Assembly (NCBI GenBank): GCA_039111635.1
Contig: JBCAQO010000006.1
Coordinates: 1,550,001-1,614,000 of the forward strand
Source: Heterobasidion occidentale
Lineage: Eukaryota > Basidiomycota > Agaricomycetes > Russulales > Bondarzewiaceae
Direction of reading: 5' to 3'
DNA length: 64,000 nucleotides
The translations under genes were made by a program, and so were the position numbers. Positions within the stretch are counted from its first letter, which is position 1. The number at the start of each line of letters is the position of its first letter. The notes under the pieces are model-generated. The model made no database searches, was not told the origin of the DNA, and saw nothing but the letters and a program-made list of their open reading frames with translations. Positions 20,338 through 31,646 of this stretch are shown here, in pieces.

Positions 20338-21420
20338 TGATGAGCATGCACCTGTGCTAGGGTCCGAGGGAGGTATTCGGGAAGCTTTGGGGAGATACTG
20401 AACAACGCTAGACGAGTACCGAAGATGCCAACTCGCACCGAACACGATCGGTCCCTACCCGACTGACCGCAAGCCACTGAAGGACGTTCGGCAGCACTTG
20501 GGTCAGTTCGCCCACACTTCACATACTTACCATAACCACACAGGAGTGTTACAATAGGTGTTTACGAGATTGGAGCCAGTATTCCGTGTTGGCTGATGTC
20601 CTCTGTGAGTCGGTCGGTCCTTATCGCTTATCTTCCTGACTTCCACATGGTTGGTCAAATGTGATCTTGCACCATTACTTGGCCACCCTGGTCGTACGTT
20701 ACTTCTTCCTTATTTTCATTGGTTCTCCAACGCCTGTTCCTGCTACCTACGCTCAGGCGACGGATCCCAAACGTTCGGGATTTCGCCATCGCTGATTAAC
20801 TTTTACCTTATCACCTTCGGAACCCATATAGACATCTCACCTACCTTCTTATCTTCTCTGTTCGCTATGGCTTGGCGCCTATTTGACATCTACTCTCATT
20901 TCTTGTTCGATATTTTACTTAGGGGCTCTGTTTACTATAAAAACCTACATACAATTCTGGAATAAACCAGCTTTCGCACCCCACAGTTCAGAGCTCATTC
21001 ACACTTGTCTCAACCATTGAAATTGTCTTCGTCAACTCCCAAAAACTTGTCATCCTCGTTGTTCGGCCTCGTTCACGTTTGTACTCGTCTCTTTGCTCGT
21101 ACCCCTCGTCCTCCCCGTATATTGTCAGAGTCCCGTGTGGCTCTTGAAGCACGTAGTTGTCGGTCACAACACTACCTTCTTGTCACCAATTGACTCCTTG
21201 ACCCGACTCGACCGACCAAACGTTCGGTCGGTGTTCGGTGCAGTCCTGAAACCATTCGGGCGCTTTAATCTCACCCTCCTCATTACTCTTCAGTGCACCC
21301 TCACTTTCTCAAGTCCTAACTAATGATTCCTTGTGTATCAGATACTAGCTCCAGCACCCCTTTGCATTAGAGGTTGTTTTGGTGTTGTGCTCGGCACTTA
21401 GAGCCACCTCTAGCATATCA
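20338..21420 (+). repeat. LTR2 copy 2 (solo LTR-like repeat, 1083 bp)
   Basis: Same TGATGAGCAT start and ATATCA end as copy 1, with the same internal TATAAAAA. It is flanked by ACGG (20334-20337) and ATGG (21421-21424), an imperfect 4-bp TSD. Taking it out restores the left end of element X as judged from the right end, which supports these boundaries. Confidence 0.75.
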
Positions 21421-21996
21421 ATGGTACATTGTGACAATGCGTGACCATTGATTAGCCACATGTGATGGCGCGCATCGCGGGCTCTTCCAATCAACCACCA
21501 CTTTCCTCCTCTGCACAATGTTGTTTGCTTTGCCTCTCCTCGACAATGGACCCTAAAAAAAACCCCGCTCCCACTGTCAATGTCGACACTTGCCTTTTGG
21601 TTCATCAAGAGCAAAAAAAGCAGTCATATAAGCTCTTAAAGGATGCCCAAGCATGAGCTCAGCAGGAGTTCAGATACGACTCCCTCTGTGTGTACAGGCA
21701 GATGACCCTTGAATGTGAGCAACAATCTAGCAGATGGGTCTACCCACATGGCAGCTTGACGTTGCCGAATTGCTACTGCTTGGGGTTGACTGTGAGGTCA
21801 TTGCCACGACAGGTGCTGGCAAGACAATTCCTTTTATCCTCTCTCTGTTTTATGATCCAAAGAAGATGATCATTGTGATATCTCCTTTAAATGCATTAGA
21901 AAAGGATCAGGTGAGCTCATTATTCCCATTCTGCATGTGTTGATCCTCACAGTAGCCAACAAAGGTGCGTCGTTTCAAAGACCTGGGAGTTTGGTC

Positions 21997-23256
21997 CATC
22001 TGAAAAATCACCCCCTTATATTATGCTCTAATTAGTTCTATTTATGCCTTATTAAGAATAATTAGGATTAGAGACTTTTAGCTTACCCTCCCTCTAATTC
22101 TGTTCTAATTAGATATGATTTTTCTAAATTAGGAATTATTAACATTGATTATAACTTAACATTTTGGAAAAATAAGAATCAATCCGGCATCCAAGTACTC
22201 TTAGAGTTCTTATAAAGTCATGTTTATTACAGTACTAATTGAACAGTTAAACCATATAGTATACCTTATGACAAACTTGCCTTGTGCTAGAATTGAACCA
22301 ACAACCTCATGTATGCAAGCACCCGAGACAAATGCTCTAAGCCACTAAGCCACAGAGTGTAACATATTACCTTGGTAATCTCAATAAGTAGATCTAATAT
22401 AAATAATGTCAACATTTTTGATATTATTCAGCACTTATCTTTCCTCTATCTTATAAATAAACAGGTCTATAAATACCCAAAAAATCAGGTCTTTCATGTT
22501 TCAATTTAAGCATCAGCTATAAAAAAAATAAACCAATGGAAAATAAGGAATACACTTTATATAGGGTAAAAATCAAATTCGTGCTGCACAGTTTGTGTCT
22601 GCTGCATCAGCTTGCAGAGTTGCTGTGCGGCTGTCAGGCTGCCTCTATGAATGCGCAGGAGACAGTGCAGACATGTGCAGGAATGACCTGCTGCAAAAGC
22701 AGTTGAACAACCTCATGTGGCAGGTGGAGCTACTGAAATGAAGTTGGGTAAGGCACAGCATGTCTGTCTTGCTAGATAGCAGGCTTGAGCAGGATGATGA
22801 GGTGCTTCATGTATGAAACATCGAGCTGGATAGATACACACACACTTGAGCAGAACTAGAACAAGGCCATACAGGAGGCGCACAATGTAATTTGGGAACT
22901 GCAAAGGCAGCTAGAAAGTCAGTGAAAGAGCTATAAGGTGATGGTGCCAGGTGCTAAAGCAGCATAGCATGTGCCACATCAGTACCTTCTCGCTAATAGA
23001 TCAGTAGTGCCTGCTATTTCCTGCTGCTAATTAAAGGCTTTTTGGTACAAAATTAGTGCTATAACATGAAATTAGAAACTGTCTTTTCAGCCACTGAAAG
23101 AGATACTTCCTGATTTGGAAATTCTATCCAATGCTTACAATAGGTTGCTCCCAATTAGGAAATTAGACACTTTTAGATGCTATTAACACTTCTAGACACT
23201 TCTAGATACTATTAGATATAATCTAGAGCTAATACAAGGGGGTGGTTTTCTAGATG
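21997..23256. mobile_element. MITE-like element 1 (1260 bp) inside the helicase exon
   Basis: AT-rich block with inverted ends: CATCTGAAAAATCACCCCC on the left and the reverse complement CATCTAGAAAACCACCCCC on the right. Removing it with one TC rejoins the helicase frame exactly (GVWS-MALNGETYTPELLK), so the ends are well fixed and the TSD is 2 bp (TC). It encodes no visible protein; it holds a tRNA-like module at 22281-22357. Confidence 0.75.
22281..22357 (-). ncRNA. tRNA-like Pol III module in MITE-like element 1
   Basis: On the - strand it has an A-box-like TGGCTTAGTGG followed 42 bases later by a B-box-like GGTTCAATTC, with a wobble-rich T-stem. It cannot be assigned to an amino acid and the acceptor stem is not clear, so it is not called a tRNA gene. 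A related module is in element 2 (25705-25790). Confidence 0.5.
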
Positions 23257-25430
23257 TCTATGGCACTCAATGGGGAGACATACACCCCGGAACTACTCAA
23301 GGTATGAATTTAATCATCCGTTTGTTGCCTGTGCTAATTGTCTCACTAGCATATTGAATCTGGGCACTACCATGCCCTTGTTACATCTCCCGACATGTGC
23401 CTCAAACATCCTGAATTTTGCAAGGTCCTCCCCTCACCGGTGTTCTCAAAAAACATGCTTGCCATCATCATTGATGAAGCGCATTGCATTACGCAATGGG
23501 GCGACAAGTTTTGTGACGTATATGCACAGCTATGGACACTTCATGCATTTGTCTCACTCAAAGTTCCATTCCTGATCACTTTGGCAACGCTAACACCTTC
23601 CGACCTGAAGCTCATCCAAAGATCCATCCACATCGACCAAGCACACGCATTCCACCTCAATCTGAGTAACGACCACCCCAATATCTCATGGCATGTCTGA
23701 CACATGGCAACAGTGCGCTCCAATCTTGAGGTGCTTTCTTTCCTTCTTCCAAAGCCTGGGGACAGCGTGCTACAACTCTTGTGTGCCATCATTTTCTTTG
23801 ATGACATACAGCTCTCAATGGAGGCCTGCTAGTGGTTTCAAGGCCAGCTACCGCTAGAGCTGCGCGACCGTGTTGTTTTCTATAACTCACAAAGAGGTCC
23901 AGACTCAAAAACGGACGCAATGGCATGGTTTTGGAAGGGTGAAGTCAATATTGTGTTTGCAACTGAAGCGGCTGGCATGGCAAGTAATACTCATTCAAGT
24001 CTGGTGTTCTTGGTTTTTACCGCCATATGGTTTTGCATAGGGTTGTGACATACCAGATGTCTCTGTTGTGGTCCAATTCATGGTCCCAAGCTCGCTGTCA
24101 GTTTGGCTCCAGTGAGCGGGGCATGCGGGGCATGCGCCAGGGTTGCAGGCAGATACTCATCTTCTCATCCAGCCATCAGTTTTTCAAGAGAAGGGAAAGG
24201 CCAAGTGGGCCACAGACAATCCTGTAAAATATATCAAAAAAGTAGACAATGAAATGCAAAGTTGAATTGAGGCAGAAAATTGCTGTCGAGATGTTGCAGA
24301 TATCTATTTTAACAATCCACCAAACCAAGCAGGTATGGAAATACCATCCATAGATGTACATGGCAGCTGACTTCTACAGAGATCCTTGTGGCGCTTGTTG
24401 CAACAGGTGCAAGCAACGAGTCATCTCTGCGTACATGCGACCTCCCTCTCCTATCAACAAAACCCCAGCATCCCCTGTCACTCCCCCTAGCCATGACAGG
24501 ACAAGTACGAAGCATAAACATCCAATGGACCCCAATGATGGTCTGGGACTCTGACATGGCAAGTACATTCAAGATGCAAGAGCGCTCCTCATGAACTGTC
24601 GCTTGAAAATATGGTGGGCATCCTACTCGTATAGCCCTTGGGGTGAAGAAGCACTGTTGCCAGACACGGTGCTCATGGCCTTTGCAACAAGACATTAGAA
24701 GATGACCGAGGATGTGAAGACCTCAAAGTTACTAGCAGGGACATGGGCATGGGTGGATGAGCATGGTGAGGAAGTGCTGGCAATGTTAGCAGTACTCAAC
24801 AAGCAAGTCTATAAGAAGTGAGAGGAAGCTAAAGAGGCCAAGAATGAGGCATGGAAAGAGGCCATGGTTGAGCACAGAGCAGAGCAAAAGCGACAGAAGC
24901 AAATTGAGAGAGAGCGCAAGCGAGCCACACATGCCTTGCTCCCCAAAGCACCTCAAAAATCTTGTTCCATGTTATAGCTGTCTCACTCACTGACTCCTTC
25001 CACAACCCAAGCAGCGCCCTTTTTGTCATACGCATCATTTCCTGTGACACCAATTGTATCATCAAACATCGTCAATGTAGGTTCCCTCTCCTTGCCTGCA
25101 TGGCCCTCGACTCTTTCTGGTATACCAGGCCCCTGGTCGACATTGCACATTCCGTACTGGCCTTCTCAGTGGGCGCATTCAACTCCCTTTCAACCCCCAC
25201 TTTGCTTACCGGTACGCGCTCTCGAAAACTCCGTGCCAGCCTTGGTTTCTCTCCCGTTAAGGGGAACTGCACTCTATGGGCCTAACCCAGAGGATGAAAT
25301 GTTGCAGGAAGAGTACTCTGTTAAGAGTGAGGAGAGTCCTGGGATAAGGCTAGAAGAGGCCAGTGCCAGTAGTGCAAGCATGAGTCCGACATTGCATAGG
25401 GGCCAAACAAGCCTTTGCTAACCAAGTTCA

Positions 25431-26193
25431 CATCAGGAAAAAGCTCCACACTAAATTAACCATAGTTAAGCATAAATTTGGCTAGATTTTTGCCAATTAC
25501 CATTCAGGATTTTTAGTGTATCCCCCCTCTAATCCTAAAATTATAAGGTCTAATTAGAGCTAATTAGAGCTAATTTATCATATGGATTTTCGGAAAAATT
25601 GCAACCAAACAAGTCCTATGATTCTTCTACTATTACTACATCTTTGATCACAGAGTATCCATAACACTCACTAATCAAACTAAAGTTATACCTTATAATA
25701 AACTTGTCCATCACCAGAGTTGAACCAACAACCTTATGCCTGCACACCCAGGACCAATGCTCTAAACCACTAAGCCACAAGGTTTAAGTTAGTTACTTAG
25801 TAACCTAAATATGATAATATAAATAAGGCAATCTCAACATTTCTGATTTTCTTATACATTCATCTTTCATCTATTTTATATATAAAGGGATCAATAAATA
25901 CCCCAAAAATCAGGGCTTTCAATATTTAAATTTAGGCACCAAGTAATGATATAGTAAACTAATATAAAATAAGTAATACACTAAACATAAAATTACAGCA
26001 CTCACATAATTTGGATTTGGGATGTGTAAAATTGTAATTGGGTTGTAGAATTCAATGGGACTGTATAAGTATAGATAATGTCACCTTACTTGCAGATTTG
26101 ATTATAAAGTTGATTATAGATAATTAGAATAATTAGCTCAGATTAGCATTTTGCATAATTAGATCTAATTAAGAAAGGAGGTTTTTCCAGATG
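25431..26193. mobile_element. MITE-like element 2 (763 bp)
   Basis: The ends CATCAGGAAAAAGCTC and (reverse complement of the right end) CATCTGGAAAAACCTC match each other and those of elements 1 and 3. The inside resembles element 1 (tRNA-like module, TATAAATA-rich AT stretches). It lies just after the helicase reading frame. The TSD is not clear. Confidence 0.6.
25705..25790 (-). ncRNA. tRNA-like Pol III module in MITE-like element 2
   Basis: On the - strand a GTGGCTTAGTGG A-box-like motif and GGTTCAACTC B-box-like motif are in the same order as in element 1, with diverged sequence between them. It is probably an ancient tRNA-derived part of this MITE family. Confidence 0.45.
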
Positions 26194-26386
26194 CTATGAG
26201 GGGGGTACGCAAATATTTACGTCCCTCTCAAATTATGTGCTTATCACACTACGATCCTCTAGAATCTGTATAGCATAACATCATTCAATAGAATGCCATG
26301 TACCACAGTATTGACTCGACATCTAACATGCCAATATCACCATCCTTATCTGCCCATTGCTTGGTTGTCATATGCTTGAATGACCA

Positions 26387-26504
26387 CATCTGGAAAACCC
26401 CCCCTTGTATTAGTCCTGGATTATATCTAATAGTGTCTAAAAGTGTCTAAAAGTGTCAATTATGGCTGATTAGAGCTTAATACAAGGGGGTGGTTTCCCA
26501 GATG
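26387..26504. mobile_element. MITE-like element 3 (118 bp, almost a perfect hairpin)
   Basis: Left end CATCTGGAAAACCCCCCC, right end as reverse complement CATCTGGGAAACCACCCCC; the inverted match covers about 27 bases of each end. It is flanked by CA on both sides, again a 2-bp TSD. It is the shortest member of the family and has no tRNA-like module. I see nothing else in 26194-26386. Confidence 0.75.
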
Positions 26505-27017
26505 CAAGATGACCACCAATCAGCCACAGTTGTACCTTGCAGCAGGCTGATTGCACTGTCGGTAAGCACATTCTTTGCACGGTCTTCTTCCTTATTAATG
26601 GTGCAACCCGCTTCAGTTTTGAGCCATTTGGTCATGACCTTCTAGTAGGCTCGAACATCACCTTCTTTGGGAGGTGTGGAGTGCTGTGTGCCGCATGCAA
26701 TTACTGACTGAATTTGCCATTTGACATGTTTTTTCACCGCATGGAAAACAGGTATACCAGGCGAGATATCGCAAAGGTGTTCTAATGTGGCGCCAGGCCC
26801 GCATGAACGGTAAGTCACCTGTTGTATTTCCTAGCACAATCTGATCAGCTAATCCATGTGAAAACTTGCCTTGATATCTTTGATATTCTGCTCCTGTGCA
26901 TGATCTACAGCTGTAAATCCTGTGCGCCTCCCAGATCAATTGATGACCCAGCAGTTGCGTTTAACGAAAGACCTGTCAAAAATATAAGGATCATTACCGT
27001 GACACAAAGAGATTCCA
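26505..27017 (-). pseudogene. DUF6589-like gene of element X, 3' part
   Basis: Reading the - strand gives FVKRNCWVIN, then GRRTGFTAVDHAQEQNIKDIK, then a probable short intron, and HTSQ/STPPKEGDV with a C-terminal KWLKTEAGC. These fit the C-terminal end of DUF6589 proteins, multicopy in mushroom-forming fungi and of unknown function. It is cut off from the middle part by element C1, whose TSD ATAAC is at 27018-27022. Several stops are present. Confidence 0.55.
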
Positions 27018-27022
27018 ATAAC

Positions 27023-27687
27023 TGTTACGAACTGCTCATTTGATAACCCAAGAGTAACAGGTTCTTCCCTAGGTCGCACAATGGACTGAGTGGTGGACGA
27101 AGTCTCGACTGTATCAGGCAATGATACAGGAAGGAATAATGTTGATTCTACTGTAGGAAGACAGTAGGGAACGAAGGTGTTCATATAGGAAGATACGAAC
27201 AGACGAAGGTCCACAGTAGGAAGACTGGGTGAACAAAGGTACACAGTAGGAAGACTGTGTAAAAACGAGGAGAATAGATTGAAGATCTTCAGCTTATTCT
27301 ATGGGCCTTATATACTGTATAGGGTCTAGGGTAAGAGTCTGTGTGCTTCTCCAGGTACCCATCCCAGGAGAGCTGTGGTCGCCGTCTCTCTCAGCCGGTG
27401 CCTACTCTTGTACTTCTCCAGTCACACCAATCCATCCTGGTGCGACGAGGTGCTTACCCATAAGCTCTAAGCCCATGGCATGTGAATGCCTGCCTTATCA
27501 ATCCGCTGTACCCATGACCCTTCCCATATATCCTCTACCGATGTCTTAAAGAACCATCGGTCCAGTTGGATCATAAGGACATGCCAAATACCTTGATGTA
27601 CGCTCCGTAGTGGAGCCGCCTAGCATGTGATGCTTGAGCCATCGGATAGACCTGCCCCGATGGGCTCCGATCGGTCAAGTAATACCA
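27023..27687 (-). repeat. 3' LTR of element C1
   Basis: 665 bp. Sense-strand ends are TG...GTAACA; the terminal bases at 27680-27687 are slightly mutated (AATACCA instead of CATAACA). It has four small hairpins in the R/U5 region, for example ACACAGT/ACTGTGT. Confidence 0.9.
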
Positions 27688-27703
27688 TTACCCCCTTTCT
27701 AGG
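27688..27703 (-). promoter_or_regulatory. Polypurine tract of element C1
   Basis: Sense strand CCTAGAAAGGGGGTAA directly upstream of the 3' LTR. The same tract borders the 3' LTRs of C2 (40216) and C3 (52677). Confidence 0.75.
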
Positions 27704-30209
27704 TCCCAACTCCTGAGGGGACTACTCGCCTCCGCGAGCCTCATTATCTTTCCATCAGCAATTTGTTTCTTGACCCGTAAAACCAGATGCGACTTCTAGT
27801 ATGACTTTGTTTTCTGGGGCGAAGACCAACTTACGTTGTTTACAACGCCTAGGAGTTTTCCATCTCCATTGAGCTGTTTGATTTGAAGTCCTACGGTATC
27901 GCCACAATACCGTGTTTCTTCCCAGTGTTCTTCCTTCACCGTTACCGTTTTGATGCAAGGCAGTTCCTTGAGTCAAAAGGCAACTCCTCGAAGCAGGACT
28001 CTTCTGCTTGTGTTTGGTAAGCCAGTTTCAGCTCTGGCTATGTCAAGAAAGTGCTGGTGCGAAGGATTCAAGGATGAGTTAGAAACTCGTCTGTGGATGG
28101 GTGTGTGTTGTTCTTCTTCCAAAATGCCGAAGGCCATGCTTCAGTGTTTCCAGGATAGATCTTCATCTCCGTGATCTCCGGTATTGAGGGGGACTCCAGG
28201 TGTGTGGGTTGATTGCTTTATCAAGGCTTAGGCCCACCAACCTATCAAGAATAGACAGTTCTTGACTTGTTTTGAGTCCGGCAAGACCCCTTTGAAGATC
28301 CCTAACTCTGTCAGCCCCATACGGTGGCCCGTCCTGGTTAGAGATTGGTGTTCGTTCAGAGTTTGTTTGTCACATGGGAGTGAGCATGCAGCCGCGCTCC
28401 GTGTATTGAACACAAGGTAAGGATTTTGAAGAATAGACTTTGAACCCCATGGTTTCTTGAGTAAACCATGGTATCCACCTTGATGGTAATTATTTGGGGT
28501 CAGCGTAAGGTATGTCCTGGTAGTTTAACGTTGTGCCGGACATCCGTAGTTTTGCGTCTTTGCAGACGTCCGCTAGTTTATCCTTAAGTCTTTGCGGACT
28601 GAGGCTAGTTTATACATAAGTCGTTGCGGACTGCCCTGCTAGTTTACGCCAAGGTCGTTGTGGACCTATCCATCTTCCAACGTAGGAGTACCTGTAGACA
28701 AGATGGAAGACCTTTTCTGTGCGCCGGAACATTCATTGGTGATGCGCATAGAGCCCTAGACCAAGTACAGCCGTCTTGACAGGGTTCCTATTGAGGCAAG
28801 ATGGTGACGGTTTATACTATATCAAACCGGATAACTTATAGAGTTGCCAGAATAGACGTTAGAGCCTATTTTGACACAACTCACATGGCCCTGTAAAATG
28901 AAGGGCAGCTCAGTTTATCGTCATGAAGGACGGTCGTAGTTTATAGTCATTGCGGACGTCCGCTATCGCCTGGCTTGAACCTCCCAAGCCTCGATAGATT
29001 TGATCCTCCAGGGTGAGGGTAGTTTAAGGTTATTTCGGACTAGTTATGGGACAATGAACTTGTCCCACAACTACGACGACTCCTATATCTTGAAGGAGCA
29101 AATAGTATATCGTCATTGCGGACTAGATCAACATCGTGGTGTCAACAACAATGTCAATCAACATCTCCTATGCTGAAAGGAGTGGTAGTTTAACGTCTTT
29201 GCAGACGTTGGCCCTGTAAAGGAAAGGGCAATCCCAGTTTACCGTCATGGAGGACATCCGAAACCTGAGGCACGATCCCAGTTGCCTCTTGACTGGCCCT
29301 TGAAGCAGAATCCTTGCTTCGGACGTCAAGGATAGAATGGGCGCACCATGGAATAGTCATGGTCCTGTCGGATGGCTGACAACCCGCTCCATGTCCCCAA
29401 ACCCCTCGCACGGAATTGAACCATGTCAACCCCATATTCTTTTACTGTAAGGTGTATGGAATATGGAAGCGCCTTGACCTAGTCGGCAGGGTTCTGCAAT
29501 GGAGGAGGCCCTCCCTTCCACCATCTACCAGAATGCAACCACACTCTGATGGTCCTTGGTAGTTTTAACATCGTTCTGGATGGTAACTAGTTTATAGTCA
29601 TTGCGGACCAAGCCTTTCGTAGTTTTACATCGTTGCGGATGTAATTTGTCCTTTTTGGCTACTTAGTGGAGTGCGGCCACTAGGCACCGGCATCGCAGAT
29701 AGGGCCCCCTAATGCGGAAATAACCCTGTAAAACTGGAGATCCAAAGTGGGATGTCCAAGACACCTGTCAGACCTTGACAGCGAGGTAGGGTCCACCGTT
29801 CCCCAACAGTGAACATGCAACACGATTTCCCACCAATATTCTTGCATCATCATAGCCTTTCGGTCGCGCCACACAATCGAAAAGGCTGGCATATCAGTAC
29901 CAGTTATGTTGTTGAATCCAAGGACCTCCTAATGCGGAAAGGGTCCTGTAAAACTGGGGATCCAAGCGGGACGCCCAATTCGCTTGTCAGAATACCTCTT
30001 GACAACAAGAGTGTTAGATGCTTGTCCTTCCAAGACCGGAGGGTTGAAACGCGCATGGCCAGGTACTTCCCCCGCCTTCTTATCTTTTCACAGTTTAACG
30101 TCATGCAGGACGTACTCCAGTGTCCTGTGCGTGAAACCGGTACCTGTGGTGTGGAGGGTCCTTTCCTCTCCGTCACCTCATGTGAGAAGGGGTTCCTCAA
30201 CTCCCTTGT
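27704..30209 (-). other. 3' untranslated hairpin-and-linker region of element C1
   Basis: 2.5 kb without a conserved reading frame. A linker close to AGTTTAnCGTCnTTGCGGAC (window strand) recurs about fifteen times between 28520 and 30110, with short different hairpins between copies. Examples are CCATGGTTT/AAACCATGG (28447-28471), TGGGACAA/TTGTCCCA (29047-29067), and GAAGCA/TGCTTC near 29303. The first hairpin keeps pairing in C2 with changed bases on both arms (TCT/AGA), so RNA structure seems conserved. Function unknown. Confidence 0.65.
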
Positions 30210-31586
30210 CTAATATCCTCCCATAATGTCCCCAAAATCTCCGTATCCCTCATCTGGTCGGTAATATGGGTCGACGTCATCGTAATTCCCATCTTCGACC
30301 TCATCCCATGTGTCTAGTTCAGCTCGAGTCCAGGCAGCAGTTCGCTGAGCTGGCCGCTGGCGGACTTGAGTTCGTCTGCCAATGTGAGGATGCATTCCCT
30401 CAGGTCGATTATCTCGAGGACGGTTTGGAGTCGGCGGATCTCTCAGTCGAGTTCTTCTAAGACTGTCTCGGCCGGGTTGGGGTGTCACTCTTGTCCTCGG
30501 GTTTCCTCATCTCTCGTTCCTCCTGTACCTTGGAGGATGCTCTTCAATGCTGCCTCCTGCGTCCTGCCCGGTGGATTGTCCTGTCGATACGGGAGGAAGG
30601 GTCTCTCGATCCCTTTGTGCCTGTCATTGTACCGTGGTCCAGACATATTCTGTCTGGACGGTTGCATCTCGACTGGTCAATGTCAGTATAGCTCTGCTGG
30701 CTTCGTCGTCTCCTGGTTGGACACGGAACGGGTCAATCCGAACGGGCTGGGAGTGAGGAGAGTGTACTGCATCAGTGTCTGAAATCAGGGCAGGTAAGAG
30801 CTCCAGGTTGACGAAGGAAGAAAACTCGTCAGGGTGGATGAGTAGGGTGTACACCCCAGTGTTTCCTCTGGCATACCAAGAGGCCGCTCGATGATCATCG
30901 GCATAGGCCAAAAGCCGGACCTGGTCACTCGCGTCTGCGAGGCGCCTGGGAACATCACTGTTCTCGCTCCCTGGTTGCCCTGCAAAGTAGTTAGCGAGCC
31001 TCTGTAAGGCTAGCGCTGTGGCCATCTGTATTACCGCCAAGATCATGGTGCGCTAAAGCAGTGCATCTCCTAATCCTTCCAATTCTTGGGGGTGCAGATC
31101 TCCACTACCGACAGGGGGTCCTCTGGCCCTGGCAGTCGATACACTGATCATTGCTGATTCACGTATACTTGTTTCAGCAATTGTAGATGCTGCCAAATTT
31201 GCATAGTCTCCTTGTCTTCTGCTACCTCTCGTTTCCGGTCTTGCATCTCTTTGAGCCAACATTGTCGTCGGTCGCGGAGGCGCTGGCGGAGCCGGTCTTC
31301 TTTCTTCTTGACGTCCCTCATCGTGCTCATCATGAGTTCCCTCAGCCCGAGTTGAGGCTCGTAGTTCCGTTTGATCTTCGGCGAACGAGGCGAGGTTGGT
31401 GGAGACTGGTATGGAAATTCCTTCTGGAGACGCTGGGCGACTGCCTCGGCTAGGTCGTCCAGTGTCGGGGTTGGCCATGGCCAAAACAATGTCTGGTGAG
31501 GGGTTCCTTGATGGTGAAAAGGTAGTTCCTTCATAGATGAGCATAGCACGTTCTAGGGAGTAATCAAGAGAGGAGTGGTCGGACAT
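30210..31586 (-). pseudogene. Third ORF of element C1
   Basis: One frame of about 458 codons from ATG 31586 (MSDHSSLDYSLERAMLI) to 30210 (PDEGYGDFGDIMGGY). It is interrupted by TAG 31053, TGA 30624 and a further TGA near 30500, each matching CAG or CGA in C2. It contains a Pro/Arg-rich N-terminal half, a likely helical core (ALALQRLANYFAGQPGS, WYARGN, LLIHPDEFSSFVNLELLPAL) and an acidic, tyrosine-rich C-terminus. It has no zinc knuckle or membrane segment. I do not recognise the family; it lies downstream of pol as ORF3 does in element A but shares no clear similarity with it. Confidence 0.65.
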
Positions 31587-31646
31587 ATGCTAGGGAGGAT
31601 ATCCTTGCTTTGATAAAAGGGAGGTCGCTCCTCTTTATGTATCTCG

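Larger units (their letters stand above)
21546..25420 (+). pseudogene. RecQ-like DEAH helicase gene of element X, decayed
   Basis: ATG at 21546 follows the left end of X. Visible helicase motifs: Walker A TTGAGKT (about 21810-21832), SPLNALEKDQ, the DEAH box IIDEAHCITQWGDKF (about 23467-23510), LATLTP, FATEAAGM (about 23958-23979), then VVVQFMVPSSL and a damaged motif VI where arginines are lost (Q-stop-AGHAGHA). Likely introns are 21911-21964, 23302-23349 and 23980-24040 (GC donor). A MITE-like element sits in a coding exon (21997-23256). The C-terminal part has a Lys/Glu/Arg-rich coiled-coil-like stretch near 24820-24940 and a Ser/Pro-rich tail. Several stops and at least one frameshift make it a pseudogene. 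It would unwind DNA. Confidence 0.72.

Noticed and set aside
22281..22357. A real tRNA gene
   Set aside because: A- and B-box-like motifs are present, but no convincing acceptor stem, the anticodon arm is unclear, and a diverged copy is found in a second mobile element.
21546..25420. Telomere-linked helicase, meaning a subtelomeric location
   Set aside because: No telomeric repeats are in the window, and the helicase is better explained as part of element X.
28500..29660. Regular linkers and variable inserts look like a CRISPR array
   Set aside because: The linker is degenerate, spacing is uneven, the inserts are self-complementary hairpins, and the context is a eukaryotic retrotransposon.
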